A stretch of 64,000 bases of DNA. Origin: Heterotrichella gracilis. Its lineage: Eukaryota > Sar > Xanthophyceae > Tribonematales > Xanthonemataceae. Both the position numbers and the translations under genes were made by a program. The stretch lies in assembly GCA_032358255.1 (NCBI GenBank), contig JAULBX010029046.1:124001-188000 (forward strand), given 5' to 3'. The first letter of the stretch is position 1. Every line of letters begins with the position of its first letter. Under the pieces are notes generated by a model, which saw only the letters and a list, made by a program, of their open reading frames with translations, ran no database searches and was not told the DNA's origin. This document shows positions 22,901-34,102 of the stretch, piece by piece.

Positions 22901-25670
22901 CTGCCCTAAAGCCCCCACCCCATTAGGCTGACGCCCCATTCCATTATGCTGCCCTAAAGCTGCTCCACCATGCACAGCGGGGCAGTGGCGCCCCCTGCCC
23001 CAACCATGCCTGCCACACACACCCACACCCACATACACACATCCACCTGCAGGCGTTCACATTCACCAAGCTGACAACTGCCAGTGCGCCTACCTGCTCA
23101 TTGTTCCGCTGTGGCGCCTGAGGCGCACCCCCCTGCTGCGCCTCCAGCACCACCACCTTCTTGGCCAGCTCAGACGAGTTGTGCGTGCGCAGGATGGCCT
23201 CAGCGTGCCGCACTGCAGGGGAGGGGCAGCACTGGCGTTAGGCAAGGTGCGCATGGGTGGTCAGGGGGGTGCACATGGTAGGCAGCAGGCAGGGATGGCG
23301 CCACCCGCGATCATTCATGTCACTGCACGGTGGCACCCTTTGTGCACATGCGCATGCCCCTTTACCACCCTTGCAGGTCATTCATTACTCGTTGCGCCGC
23401 ATCCATGCCCACATGCCACAGTGGTTGCAAGCCAAACCACAGCAGAGGCCATACACCAACCCATCTACAAGACTTGTATGTTGAAAGGGATTAATTGATT
23501 CCATAAAAGCAATAATGTATTTATTCTCTACAATCCAAGCTGCAAGGGGAGCACGGGCCTTGACAGCCTATTCATAGCCACCAGCACGCACCATCGTAGT
23601 AGTCGACCAGGTAAGCATTCCTGTTCTGCGGATGGTGCGTGGCCTCCTTGACATCCCCGTAGGCAGAGAATATCCTGAGCAGCTCATCGGTGGACACAGA
23701 GGGGTCTGCCGCCCACGCCAGGACCGTCGACTGGACACAACAGGGGATGGCGCACTGAGCGCCAGTGGCAAGGGCATGCGTATGCGTGCACGAAGGGCGC
23801 TGCATGCAAGCAGGTAGTGCAGCATGCGTTGCCACTGGTGTGTGCAGCGTGGTGGTTGCCAGGTGCATGGAGCAGTCCTAATGCAGTGCATGGCCGCCCA
23901 GCTGAAAGATTCCCGGAGGATATCACAATGAACAGCTATGGTTATGATCAGTGCACAGATAGCTGCCCACCCAATGCAGAGCCACTTGTTTCCCCACCTG
24001 CGTGGCATCCTTGTCATCCCGGTGGATGGAAAACTGCACGTCCAGTGGCGAGCCCTTGAACTGCCTGCCCTGCAGCGCGTGCAGCGCCAGCACAGCTGCG
24101 CGGATGTCGTAGTAGGAGATGATCACCAGCCCTCTGTGCTTGCTGGCAGAGTACAGCAGCCGGATCTCGCCGTAGGCCTGCCGCAAATTGCACAGATGTC
24201 AGCATATGCGTGAAACTCACTAAGCGCTGTGTGCCCTGTGCGCCCACCATGCATGCAGATGAAATCGACGGCGAATGACTACTGCAGCCAACGTGTGAGG
24301 TCCTGCCTAGCACGACATTGGCACCAATTGCCGCTCGATCAGTGTCTGAATAGACGGATGTGCCCGCGCTGATTTCCTTCCTCTTGGCCACATGCGTGTG
24401 CACACTTCAGATGGGCATGCGTTGACTGTACAGAAGAAATGTGTCCCTCCTATACAGCTCCATGTGTGCTTCACATCGGATGCATCACCGATAGCAAGCC
24501 CTCGCCACGCGCTCCCCATTTTCACCATCCACTGCCACTTGCCAACCCATGACCCCGTGCAGGGCTTGCACACACGCTGCTCACCTCCAGCAGCTGATGG
24601 AGCTCCTCATCCGCGGTGTTTGGATCTAGGTTGCGCACCAGCAGCGTCCGAGAGGCGCCCGCCAGCTGCACAGCCCCTGCCTGCTGGAAATCCGGCAGCA
24701 GGGGTTGTTGCAACGCGCTGGCCTGCCCGGGGTTGGGGACCACTCCGCGAGGCTGAGGGGAGCCCTGTGAGAGGTCGCTGTCGGCACTGGAGAGCTCCAA
24801 CCCACCCACTGTGTTGAATATGTCGTCCTCGCTGCCGTACCGGCCCCTCTGTGCAGTGCCGTCCCTGAGCAGGAACAGGGATAATGAGCCCTCTGCGAAA
24901 GCTTGTTGCTGATTACATCCCACCACAAGCCGGTGTTCAACTTGCGAAGCCTTTCTTGCGTATATGCAATCCCTCAGTGTGTGTGGCTCCCAAATGCAGA
25001 TGCTGGCCTTGTGTGACTCACAAGTGCAGGTGCTGGTCTTGATGCATAGTGCAGCTTTAGCATTGTACACGCACAGCCACCAGCACCTACCGATTTGGAG
25101 CCAGGGAAAACATGCCGTCCTGCTGCGCTACTTGAGCTCCATCTCCTTGCTGCATCAACCTGCCCAAGTATCCGCTGTCTAGCCCTCCTTGAGCCTCACT
25201 GCCTCCAGGACCTGCTGCAGCAAGGCTTCATGAAAACCACAGAAGCAGGAACCCAGCTGTTATAAACACAAACCGACAAGCATACTGTGCATGGGACCAA
25301 GTGTAGCCGTTCAGGCACCCACCGTTTGAGGTCCCCTCCCCTAAACTGAGCTGATTGGCTAGCAGTGCTTGTAGTTGCAAGGCTGAAGAGTTCTGTGTTC
25401 CCAGGTACAAGCTGTCACTCCCAGATGTAGGTTGCTGCCCTGAGCCCGCGTTCTGCAGTGTGCTGCTTGACGCGCCCTGTACAGCACGGATGACCAACCA
25501 ATAAACAAGGCTTCAAGGCGAGTGTCACAACAATGGAACAAGATCTGGCGTGCAAGCTGCGCTTGTTTGGCCTTTACCTGCAGATTCCTCAGAGCTTGTT
25601 GCACTTGTATATTGTTGCTCATGTCGGAAGAGGCTTGTCCCTGGAAGGGAGCAAACCGTGAGGAGTCCAT
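19979..25670 (-). CDS. Mei2-like RNA-binding protein, three RRMs
   Basis: Twelve exons (25578-25670, 25323-25476, 25091-25211, 24585-24864, 23998-24177, 23592-23730, 23094-23212, 22287-22631, 21533-21856, 21056-21278, 20494-20765, 19979-20188); 819 residues, all phases consistent. Two RRMs sit near residues 192-276 (TLLVRNLDPNTADEELHQLL, then GLVIISYYDIRAA) and 277-350. A Gln/Ser/Met-rich linker follows. The diagnostic Mei2 C-terminal RRM3 is at about 660-790: [38 protein letters not shown], then KWEKFNSEKICNISYARIQG. In fission yeast Mei2 drives meiosis; plant AML proteins act in meiosis and development. The function in this alga is inferred only as RNA binding. The C-terminus after RRM3 is an acidic/charged tail. 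Confidence 0.94.
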
Positions 25671-27287
25671 GCCCACCTCACTGTGCGCGCAAGGTATAAA
25701 TAACCTGGGGACCGTCCATCCACCAACTTTTCCTGCACGAACAAACTTTGGTATCAAGAAAGAATCAACCAAGTTCCAAACAGGACCCACAAGCTGCAGT
25801 GTAGGAGGCTTGCTGCAGTGTAAGAGGAACTGAATCGTCCCCCACTGGAAAACCAAAAAAAACTGGCGCCTCAGGTTTACCGAGAAGAATCGCGGTGTTC
25901 AACTCGTTACACGCTTAGTAGTGAAAAATGGGTAACAAGCCGTCGGGTACGCCTACTTTTATCAGGTATGTTTACCACGGCAGTGATTGTGCAGCGCAGA
26001 GCCTCCCAGCTTTCACCCTGCTGACAATGCCCTGCACAATAGGGCTCGAAGGACTAGAGAAGAATAGCACCACTCTACTCAAGATCGAAGCACCACTGTG
26101 ACTGAAGCAGCGTGTTCGAACACGCCAGATCTGTACTTTGATCCACTGCCCTTGTGACCGCTGTTTCGAGTGGCACACCCAAATGTGCGCATGGTATGGC
26201 GCCCGGACACCCTCAAGCGCCCACACCGCCGAATGCAGCAGGGAAAAGGTTTATGAGGACCACGCAGATAAGTCACGCTGGGTTCCCAGGCCGCGAAGGC
26301 CATCTAGGCTCCGTGTACGCTGTATTACTAATACTGAAGTGGGCTACACGACGCTTGTCAGCCACGAGGGGCGGCCCACCGTGAGCCACAGCACTGCAAA
26401 AACGTTTAGCCAGGTCCAACGATTATATGCCAAAAGCGCCCACTTGCCACCACAAGCCCTGGGACGTCTGGGTGGTGTCGCTGTACCGTGGTGAACGTGC
26501 TGCTTGCCTTTTCTTTCTCAAGTGTATCAACACCGCTCCCATGCAACGCCACTGCTGTAGCGACCAACACGGTTCGCCTGGCCACGGTGCCCGATCACAG
26601 AGGTTTTCCCAGAAATCGCACCTGTTGTGTGTAATTCGCGCTGCGTGTTATGGCTGTGCCTTGATATGAGTGCTCAACAGCTGGCTTCACCGCTCCACAG
26701 CCATCAGCGCGCTTGCAGCTCGTTGCGATGGCGATGAAGACCCTGGTGCCCCAGCGGCACGGAAACCAAAGACGTATATGCTATCCAATAACGCGAGCTG
26801 ATGCGTGCTATCTGTTGCCAATCCTTGTATTGCGCACCACCGCACTAGAGAAATATCATAGCGCTGCACACCCAGAATGAAGCCACTAGATGCAGGAACG
26901 GTGCACAATTGGCCTCAAGGGGAGGCCAGTAATGGGTGACGGGAGAGAAATAAGCTCCAAATTCCTCCCCGTTTCCATTGACTTTAACCTCGACTTTAGG
27001 TACTCACGCTACCGCCCAGGTGTCGCTTGCTCAGTGACGTGCATGCATGTGGGCACATTTATATGCATTTGCTGCGCATACCCTCACGCAGCTGTCCAGT
27101 ACGGAGGCCTGCAACAGCTAGTTTGCCTTCAAAGGCCCACCTTTGCGTGTTCATCTGTGATTGGCTCGCTGTCTTAGGTGACATCACTGCATGCCGCCAT
27201 CTAGGTGTGTTGCGCACCTTGTCTGGCTTCAGGTGTGCTTATACAGGTAGCGGGCGGGCGCCGTTTGTAGCGATACAGCTGCTTGAG
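25671..27287. promoter_or_regulatory. Divergent intergenic region, Mei2-like (-) and CS-ANK-TPR (+)
   Basis: 1.6 kb between divergent start codons. It must carry both promoters, and possibly 5'UTR introns. It contains a perfect 16-bp palindrome at 26110-26125. No coding exon was recognised. Confidence 0.5.
26110..26125. repeat. Perfect 16-bp palindrome
   Basis: GCGTGTTCGAACACGC in the divergent promoter region. It could be a dimeric transcription-factor site; this is inference only. Confidence 0.5.
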
Positions 27288-30200
27288 ATGGTTGATACCG
27301 AGGAGGGGGTCAGCTGGCAATACGAGGACTCTGGGCCAACGATAGCGCTGTCGCTGCAGTTGCCACACTCTATCCAGAAGGAGGACCTGAAGCTGCAGCT
27401 CCTTCCGGACACCATCAGCGTTGCGCTCAAAGACCAGCCCAGACCTTTGTTCCACGTCCTACAGCTGTATGGCATCATCACCCCTGCAGAGGTGACCTGG
27501 GACTTGGATGGCACCAGCCTACAGATTATCCTTCCCAAGGCAGAGCCCTCTGTGCAGTGGCCATCCTTCATCCCTGCGAAACCCTCCACACCAGCCCCGT
27601 CAGGGCAAGATGCCTTCGCAGCGCGGGGGAACGTGGAGGCCCTGCTCAAGGCTACACAGGCAGGGGATATCGAGTTCTTCAAGGGGGCAGCGCTGCAGTT
27701 TGAGGAGGGGGACAGCGCCCATATCAAGGATGGGCGGGGGCGCACGTGCTTGCACTTCGCCGCCCAAGGTGGGAGCGTGGAGGTCTGCAAGTACCTGGTT
27801 GAGGACCTGGGGTGTGACGTGGATGCAAAGGACGAGGATGGTGAGCGCCTCATGCCTGCATGTGCGGCGCGGGCCTGCCGTGCACTTGTATGGGCAGCAT
27901 GCTTGCTGAACTCTCTTACATATATACACAACCAATGTTTGCTGCACTTCTTGCTCACACTTCAAGTCAAAGTTGCAACTGCTTTACCAGTGACATCGCA
28001 GTCCCACACTTTGCTGGCATGTGTGGTGTTCAGGTGACACACCACTGTCGCTGGCTGCTGGTGCGGGCCAGAGCAAGGCAGCGGAGTACCTGCTCGAGAA
28101 GGGAGCTGATGTGCACAGCTGTGCAACAGGGCAGGTCAAGCCCATCCACCGGGCAGCGGCAGGTATCAATACATTCCCGTGAATGTTGGACATGGACGAA
28201 AGCAGCCAGCGGAAATGTTTTTTGGCAGCCACATCACGTGATACAGGATGCTAACCCAATCGATGAATTTCTGCATACTCTGTCTGCAGCACCCACAGTG
28301 TGTATCCTTGTGCGGCATCCTGAAAATTTTAACCCTGAACGCTAAACTTTGCCCCAAAACCCTGTACTGTTGTGACCAGTTTAGGTGTGGCACCAGTACC
28401 CACACACTGGGTGTGTTTCCCGCAGTGTCATTGGCCACCACCAGGGTCCTCCTGGACCATGGCGCCGACCCCCAGGCCAGCAGCGACGCAGGCACGCCGC
28501 TGCTGTGGGCGGCGGGCAGCGGCAACGAGGATGTGGTCAACCTGCTGCTTGAGTCGGGGGCGGACCCCAGCACCCCAGGGAGTGAGAACGTGACGCCGCT
28601 GCTGGTGGCTTGTGCAGCAGGTGGGTTGAAGTGCTGCTGCTCCCATGCTGCGTGGCGTATGTACAGCAAATACAGTTTGTGGGTTTGCATGTGCCTGTAC
28701 TACACGTGCTGCATGGCATTGTCGGAGCAGTTGCGAGCACATCTTGCTGACATAGGTGGGGTTTAAAGTACCCCCCAGCCTAATCCTAAACCCTGCGCCA
28801 CTCCATACCCTAAACCCCTAACCATCCTAAACCCTGCAAGATGTGCATGGGACCGAATTTCACCCAGCACCTGTGACCTTTCAGGCAACAAAGAGATTGT
28901 GGATGCACTGATCCGCAAGGGCGCGGACGTTTCTGTCCTAGCTGCTGGGGATGTGTCGCTGCTGCATGCAGCGTCTGAAGCAAGCGACGATAAGTCACAG
29001 AGGGAGCTGGTGCAGCTGCTGCTCAATGTAAGTTGGCTTACATGGCATTTTGGTACTTGGTGACAGACTCAGCTCCCTGCACACAATATGGCATCCTGCA
29101 AAGGCCCCCTCCATCGGGTGTCATTACCTGTACCTGGGCATGGAGGGCTTGCATGCGCACACGCTTTGGTGCCATCCTGGAGTTGCATCCCCTGCATTTG
29201 TACCCCAACTGCCTGCAAGAGCTAGCTACAGCCTGCCTTGTTAAACGGCACTGCAGACAACCCTGGATGTTGCTGCCGCTTATGCAATATTGATCACATA
29301 ATAACGTCGGTGTGTTTGATTTTGCCCTCTGGGTGTTTACAGTACACTACGTGAGTGAGACCCTTCTGATTGTATATGTCAATGATCATGGGGCTTTTTG
29401 CACCACAAGACTTGCTTAATTTGCAAAATGCTCCATGCCAGGCGGGCGCCAATCCTGATGCCAAGGACAAGGGGGGACATGTGCCCATTGAGGGGGCGGC
29501 AGCGGCCGGCAACATGGCAATGGTGGAGCTGCTGCTGGGCAAAACTACCCCACTGCCTGGCGTGGAATGGACGGTGGACGGGCTCATAGGCAGGGCGGAG
29601 CAGCAGTCTGGCTCTGGCGCGGGGCCCAGCAACAAACCGGTGAGGTCATGACCTGCAGGGCTGCAAGTGGATGGTGATGTAATGTTGTGCGCTTTTGGGT
29701 AGCGGTGCTGGGTAGGGATGGTAGCATGGCAGGTACCAATCATTGCCCAGCAAAGGTGGCCTGTGCTGGTCGTTTATCGTGTTGGACCACCCCTATCCCA
29801 GTGACAGCATAAACCTGTAGCAGCACCAAGGGCAGCACCAAAGCACTGCCCATTCCAACCCACTGCCGTGCTGTCCAGATTCACATCCCACTGGCCGAGT
29901 TGCCGGATCCCCAGCTGGCGGCCCAATACAAGCGCAAGGGCGATGAGGCGTTTGTGAAGCAGGACTTTGAGGATGCCGCGCAGCAGTACAGCAATGCGTT
30001 GCGGCACGACACACAGAACCACCTCATTTGGGCCAATCGCAGCGCGGCGTACCTGCGCCTGGAGAAGGCCGAGGAGGCTCTGACGGATGCACAAAACTCC
30101 CGGGCGCTGGATCCCAGCTATGCCAAGGTGGGTGGTGGTGATGGAGGGTTGTTTGGTAATACCGGCCATGCCTAGAATTACGTCATGTGGGCAATCACTT

Positions 30201-30662
30201 CACCATACTGCACTTATTGCAACATGCAATCACCCACTGCCGATCATGCATGTGTGTGACGTGGGTCATGCGGATGTGAGATGCTACATGAGGCATATTC
30301 AAATCAAAATCATGTACAGCCTGCCATGTCACAATCGTTTTGGTTGTCTGCACACTCAGCAGCGCATGCTGCCTGGACCTGGCGTATTGTGCGCCTTGCT
30401 CTCTCGCAGTGCACCCTGACACGATTCCCTCCCAAGTCATGGGACCCCTGCCCTCACTCTTACCCCCAACACCCATCCCGTGCAGGCGTGGTACCGTGAG
30501 GGCTGTGCCTACCAGCAGCTGGGCATGTACGAGGAGGCGGCAGCAGCTTTCTTTGAGGGCCACCGCCTGCAACCCGACAACAAGGACATGGTGCAGGGGT
30601 TCAGGGACGCAATTGCACGGGGCCAGGTGGCGCACAGGGCCAAGCAGGGGGAGGGGCAGTAG
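27288..30662 (+). CDS. CS-domain / ankyrin-repeat / TPR protein, putative HSP90 co-chaperone
   Basis: Seven exons: 27288-27840, 28034-28162, 28426-28620, 28885-29027, 29442-29639, 29879-30127 and 30486-30662; 547 residues. Order of domains: a p23/NudC-like CS domain at about 8-95 (TIALSLQLP, EVTWDLDGTSLQIIL), about seven ankyrin repeats at about 148-385, then three TPRs at about 420-530. The TPR set resembles the Hop-type carboxylate clamp that holds the HSP90/HSP70 EEVD tail: Lys424, Asn459, Lys489 and Arg493 match, while the first clamp Asn is Asp428. CS and clamp TPRs both bind HSP90, so a co-chaperone with an ankyrin client-binding region is likely. This is inferred from domains. The ATG at 27288 precedes the CS domain closely; the frame is open further upstream, so a longer start is possible. 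Confidence 0.9.
28747..28840. repeat. Degenerate telomere-like heptamers in an intron
   Basis: Several CCTAAACC-type units (about 28780-28835) within the intron between the exons ending at 28620 and starting at 28885. Confidence 0.6.
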
Positions 30663-31554
30663 CCTGTTGGCTGCAACTGCCTTGAGAGAGAAGGGAAGGA
30701 TGTGGCGTCACAGCAGTGGGGCGTGCAGCATTTCTTAAGCCTGGTGTATGGTCCCTTGACGTGTCAGCTGGCATGCCACCTAATTGTGCTGTTTCCTCTT
30801 GCACTTTCTCTCTGGCAGTGCATACTTGTTCAATGGAGTGGTGAGCTGTTTCTGGCTCTCTTGATTTCTGGCAACCTGGGGCTGCGGCATTGCCCGGCAA
30901 GCGGCGTGCCATCGTGGCAATACTTGCTTCGAGACGCATGCTCTTGGCATGGTATGTCCTGTCCTGGGTACCGACTGCTGTGTTTTATTGCAACAATGAA
31001 GCATGCCTAGTTATTCCCAAAGATTGTCTGGGTTGCGCATTTTTGGGGGGTGGGGGCGGTGAGGGGCTTCTTGACTCAAAAGGTGATGGCACCTTGGGCG
31101 ATTATGAGCAGCAGGTCAAGCACATGGCAAGTGGCCTGAAGTACTCCGATGGCCACTGCCACCATTTTTTTGGCAAATCCGCAGGAGGTAGGATGGCCAG
31201 TACCAGACCAAGGGGTATATAGAAAGAGATCTCTTTCTATATACCCCTTGACCAGACTTTGGAAATTGCAAAAATAAACTCCATAAAAAAAAGATTTCCC
31301 ACAGAAACCCTGCATAAGGGTTTAGATTCCTTGCCAGCTGCTGAGCCGCCCACAAACTGGGCAAGAAAGCCGACACACTGCAGGATATGTAAGCGAGCGA
31401 ATACCGAATGATCGAACGGGGGCCAAGCAAAGAGGCAAGAAAACTGTGGGTATCGTGTTGACATATATTTTACCTCACCAAAGCGCTTCATTTGTTTTGC
31501 ATCCTTTCAAACCCACGAACCCCCCAAACTTTTGAACTCATCCGCGTTGATAAG
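30663..31554. other. Intergenic, CS-ANK-TPR to eIF4B-like
   Basis: 3'UTR of the upstream gene and promoter of the eIF4B-like gene. It contains a 42-bp perfect palindrome at 31209-31250. No coding exon was seen. Confidence 0.5.
31209..31250. repeat. 42-bp perfect palindrome with TATATA in each arm
   Basis: Both 21-nt arms pair exactly with no spacer; the centre is AGAGATCTCT and each arm contains GGGGTATATAGAAAG or its complement. It lies about 305 bp upstream of the eIF4B-like start codon. It could extrude as a cruciform, form an RNA hairpin, or act as a symmetric TATA-like promoter element; the sequence does not decide. Confidence 0.85.
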
Positions 31555-34102
31555 ATGGCCGATTCTGAAGCCCCAAGGGAGAGGCCAAAGTTGAACCTGA
31601 AGCCCCGTGACCCTGAAGCTGCTCGTCTTGCTGAACTGGAAAGGCAGAAGGGCGTGACTAAGGTATGGGGCAGGTGTCGTGTCAACATGATGCGTCGATC
31701 AAGATGGGGCTTGATTGATGTTCACTCTGTCCACCTCTTGCAGAACCCCTTTGGAGCTGCAAAGCCACGCGAGGCAGTTCTTTCCGAGAAGCTTGGCAAG
31801 TCTGAGGAAGAGATCTTGAAGGAGGAAGCAAAGAAGCAGCGCCCACACGTACGTTCCGTTGCTCCCGTGACGGCCTGTGCCACTCCCTAGCCATCTGCCC
31901 CCTCCTGTCTGATCGCCCCACGCCTGTGCAGTTGAGGCTGACCCAGGAGCAGGTAGCTCTGAAGAAGGAAAAGGAATCTGCAGTCGCAGAGGTGTCGACC
32001 CAGGTCGAGAGCGAGGAAGATGCAAAGAAGAAGGAGCTGCTGCTCACTGAGCTGGCCAGCAGACAGGAGGAGCTGGACGAGCTGCTAGATGGCTTTGAGG
32101 TGAGGTTTTTAGCCCTCTTAGCTTTTCAAACATACCACAACATTACCGCACGGTGCACTGGACTTGCTACTTGTTGCTGCCTGGGCGTTTGTGACAATTG
32201 GGTGCTGTACAGAAACTGGCACTGGAGAAAGCAGCCAAGGGGGAGGTAGCCCGTCCTTCTGAGAGGCGTGCCACCCTCGAGCAACAGCCTCCCCGTGGTG
32301 GTGCCACCGGTGGCGGCTTTGGGAACGGGTATGGGTACAACAGCCGCGACAGCTACCAAAGTGATGGGCGGGGTGGGCAGCGTGGGGACTACAGCGACTA
32401 CAACGCGCGTGGGGCCAGTGGTGGCTTTGGTGGTGGCGGCAGAGGGGGCTACCAACAGCAAGACAGGAACAGCTTTGGTTCCCGCGACAACAGGTGATAT
32501 GCCAACCTGATGCATAGGGAGAATGGGTTTGCATTTTCTATAAACTCAAGGCAGCCGGCAATGCACTGGCACTTGATTGTCTCGTTTGGGTAGGGGAGCT
32601 GCACTGGAATTTACGATGCTGTTCATGACAGTCATTTTGCTACTTGGGCTTGTCGTCAGTAGCAACCAATAGCTGTGCTACACCCAGTGTGAGCTTCGCT
32701 CAGGAGTTGAGTGGGTTTGTGCACCTGCAACTGGCACCATTAGTGACACATGCACCAGATAGGTGCACCTTGAGGGGGGACCAATCCCTTTCTTAACATG
32801 GTGTTGCAATTACTGCAGGGAGGGCGGGGACTTTGGCAGCGGCTATGGCGGGTCACGTGGTGGCGGCGGCTATGGCGGCGGCAGTGGCGGTGGCGGTGGC
32901 GGGTATGGTGGCTCAGGTGGGTACAGTGGGTACAGGTGTCTGGGCATGAAGGCATGTTAGATTACGGCATGGGAAGTAGACTTATCAGAGGGATGCTTGT
33001 CTACCCTGCTGGTGGCATCGCCAACGCTACAGGCGGAGCACAGCAACAATCGACTTTTATTTTTTTCTTTTTACTTGCATTTAGCACTGCAATTGCTGAC
33101 GCAAGGTTGCCGGCAGCATATGCATCCTTTGTTGCTGTCTTGGACGCATGCGCCCAAGTGGTTTTTGTCAGCATTGCCTAGCAGTAACTTGTTGCCTGTA
33201 GGGGGCTATGAGAAGGCAGGGGGGTATGAGAGGTCCGATCGTCCCAGCGGAGGGAGCTTTGGGTCAGGAGGGGGGTACAATGAGGCTGGCGGTGGTGGGT
33301 ACCGCGCCGGCAGCAGCTTTGGCAGCGGCGGCGGCGGTTACAACGACAGCTATGGCGAGGGGCGCGGCAGGGGCGGCGGCGGCGGCGGTGGCCGTGGGCG
33401 TGGGGGCTACAACAGCCGTGGTGAGCAGCATGATGGCATGGTAGTTGTCTTAGCGGTCTTAGCGGAGACGGGTACATTATTATTCAATTCCATGATGGCA
33501 TGGTGGTGTCTTGTGAGCAGCATGATGGCATGTGTGCGGTGATTCGCCTTTTATCAGCCAGTCAGCCCATGTCATGCCACCGCCCGACTGCGGGCTGGAA
33601 TCTGGGTTTGTGTTGCTCATGTTGCTGAAATTTGGGACCATGTGATCCTCAAGGAGGAGCTTGACCCAGGTCCCTCGTGCTCATGAAGCTGTTCTGTTGT
33701 GCAGGTGGAGGTGGCGGCGGCTATGGCAGCACGTACGAGGAGCCTGACTGTAAGTCTGCAAGCCCTGCACAGTACACAGTGTGTGTGGCGGTGTGAACCA
33801 TGTCAATGGGTAGCTTTGTGCCCTTCCTGATGCCAGTTTGAAACGCCTGTTTATGGTGACTGTACTGGTAGCTGCAGCTTGCTGCCTAGTTGTCCTGCCA
33901 CTGGGGCAGCAATTTGTAGTTGCATCGGGGCTGGCATGTGCAGTGCACCCTGGCGCCAATCAGATCCAGCACAATTTTACAATCACTAATACTGTCCAGT
34001 AAATGCCGATGGGCAGTGCCTTGCCTGTTTGGATGACAAGCAACTGACAGCGGGTTTTGGTTTGCAGATGTCTCGCCCTATGCCAGCCAGGACAGGTTCT
34101 GA
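31555..34102 (+). CDS. eIF4B-like translation factor with RGG/GGY-rich tail
   Basis: Eight exons: 31555-31662, 31744-31848, 31932-32099, 32213-32493, 32819-32916, 33202-33420, 33705-33749 and 34068-34102; 352 residues. The N-terminus RPKLNLKPRDPEAA and the NPFGAAKPRE box are the short motifs shared by eIF4B proteins, which stimulate the eIF4A helicase in cap-dependent initiation. A Glu/Lys-rich helical segment follows (residues about 45-130), then about 200 residues of Gly/Arg/Tyr/Ser-rich repeats typical of RNA-binding, phase-separating tails. No RRM is visible, as in plant eIF4B. Family assignment rests on short motifs. The donor at 32916 (CTCAG|GTGGGT) was chosen because the later TACAG|GTGTCT donor would give a stop. 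The final exon encodes only VSPYASQDRF. Confidence 0.78.
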
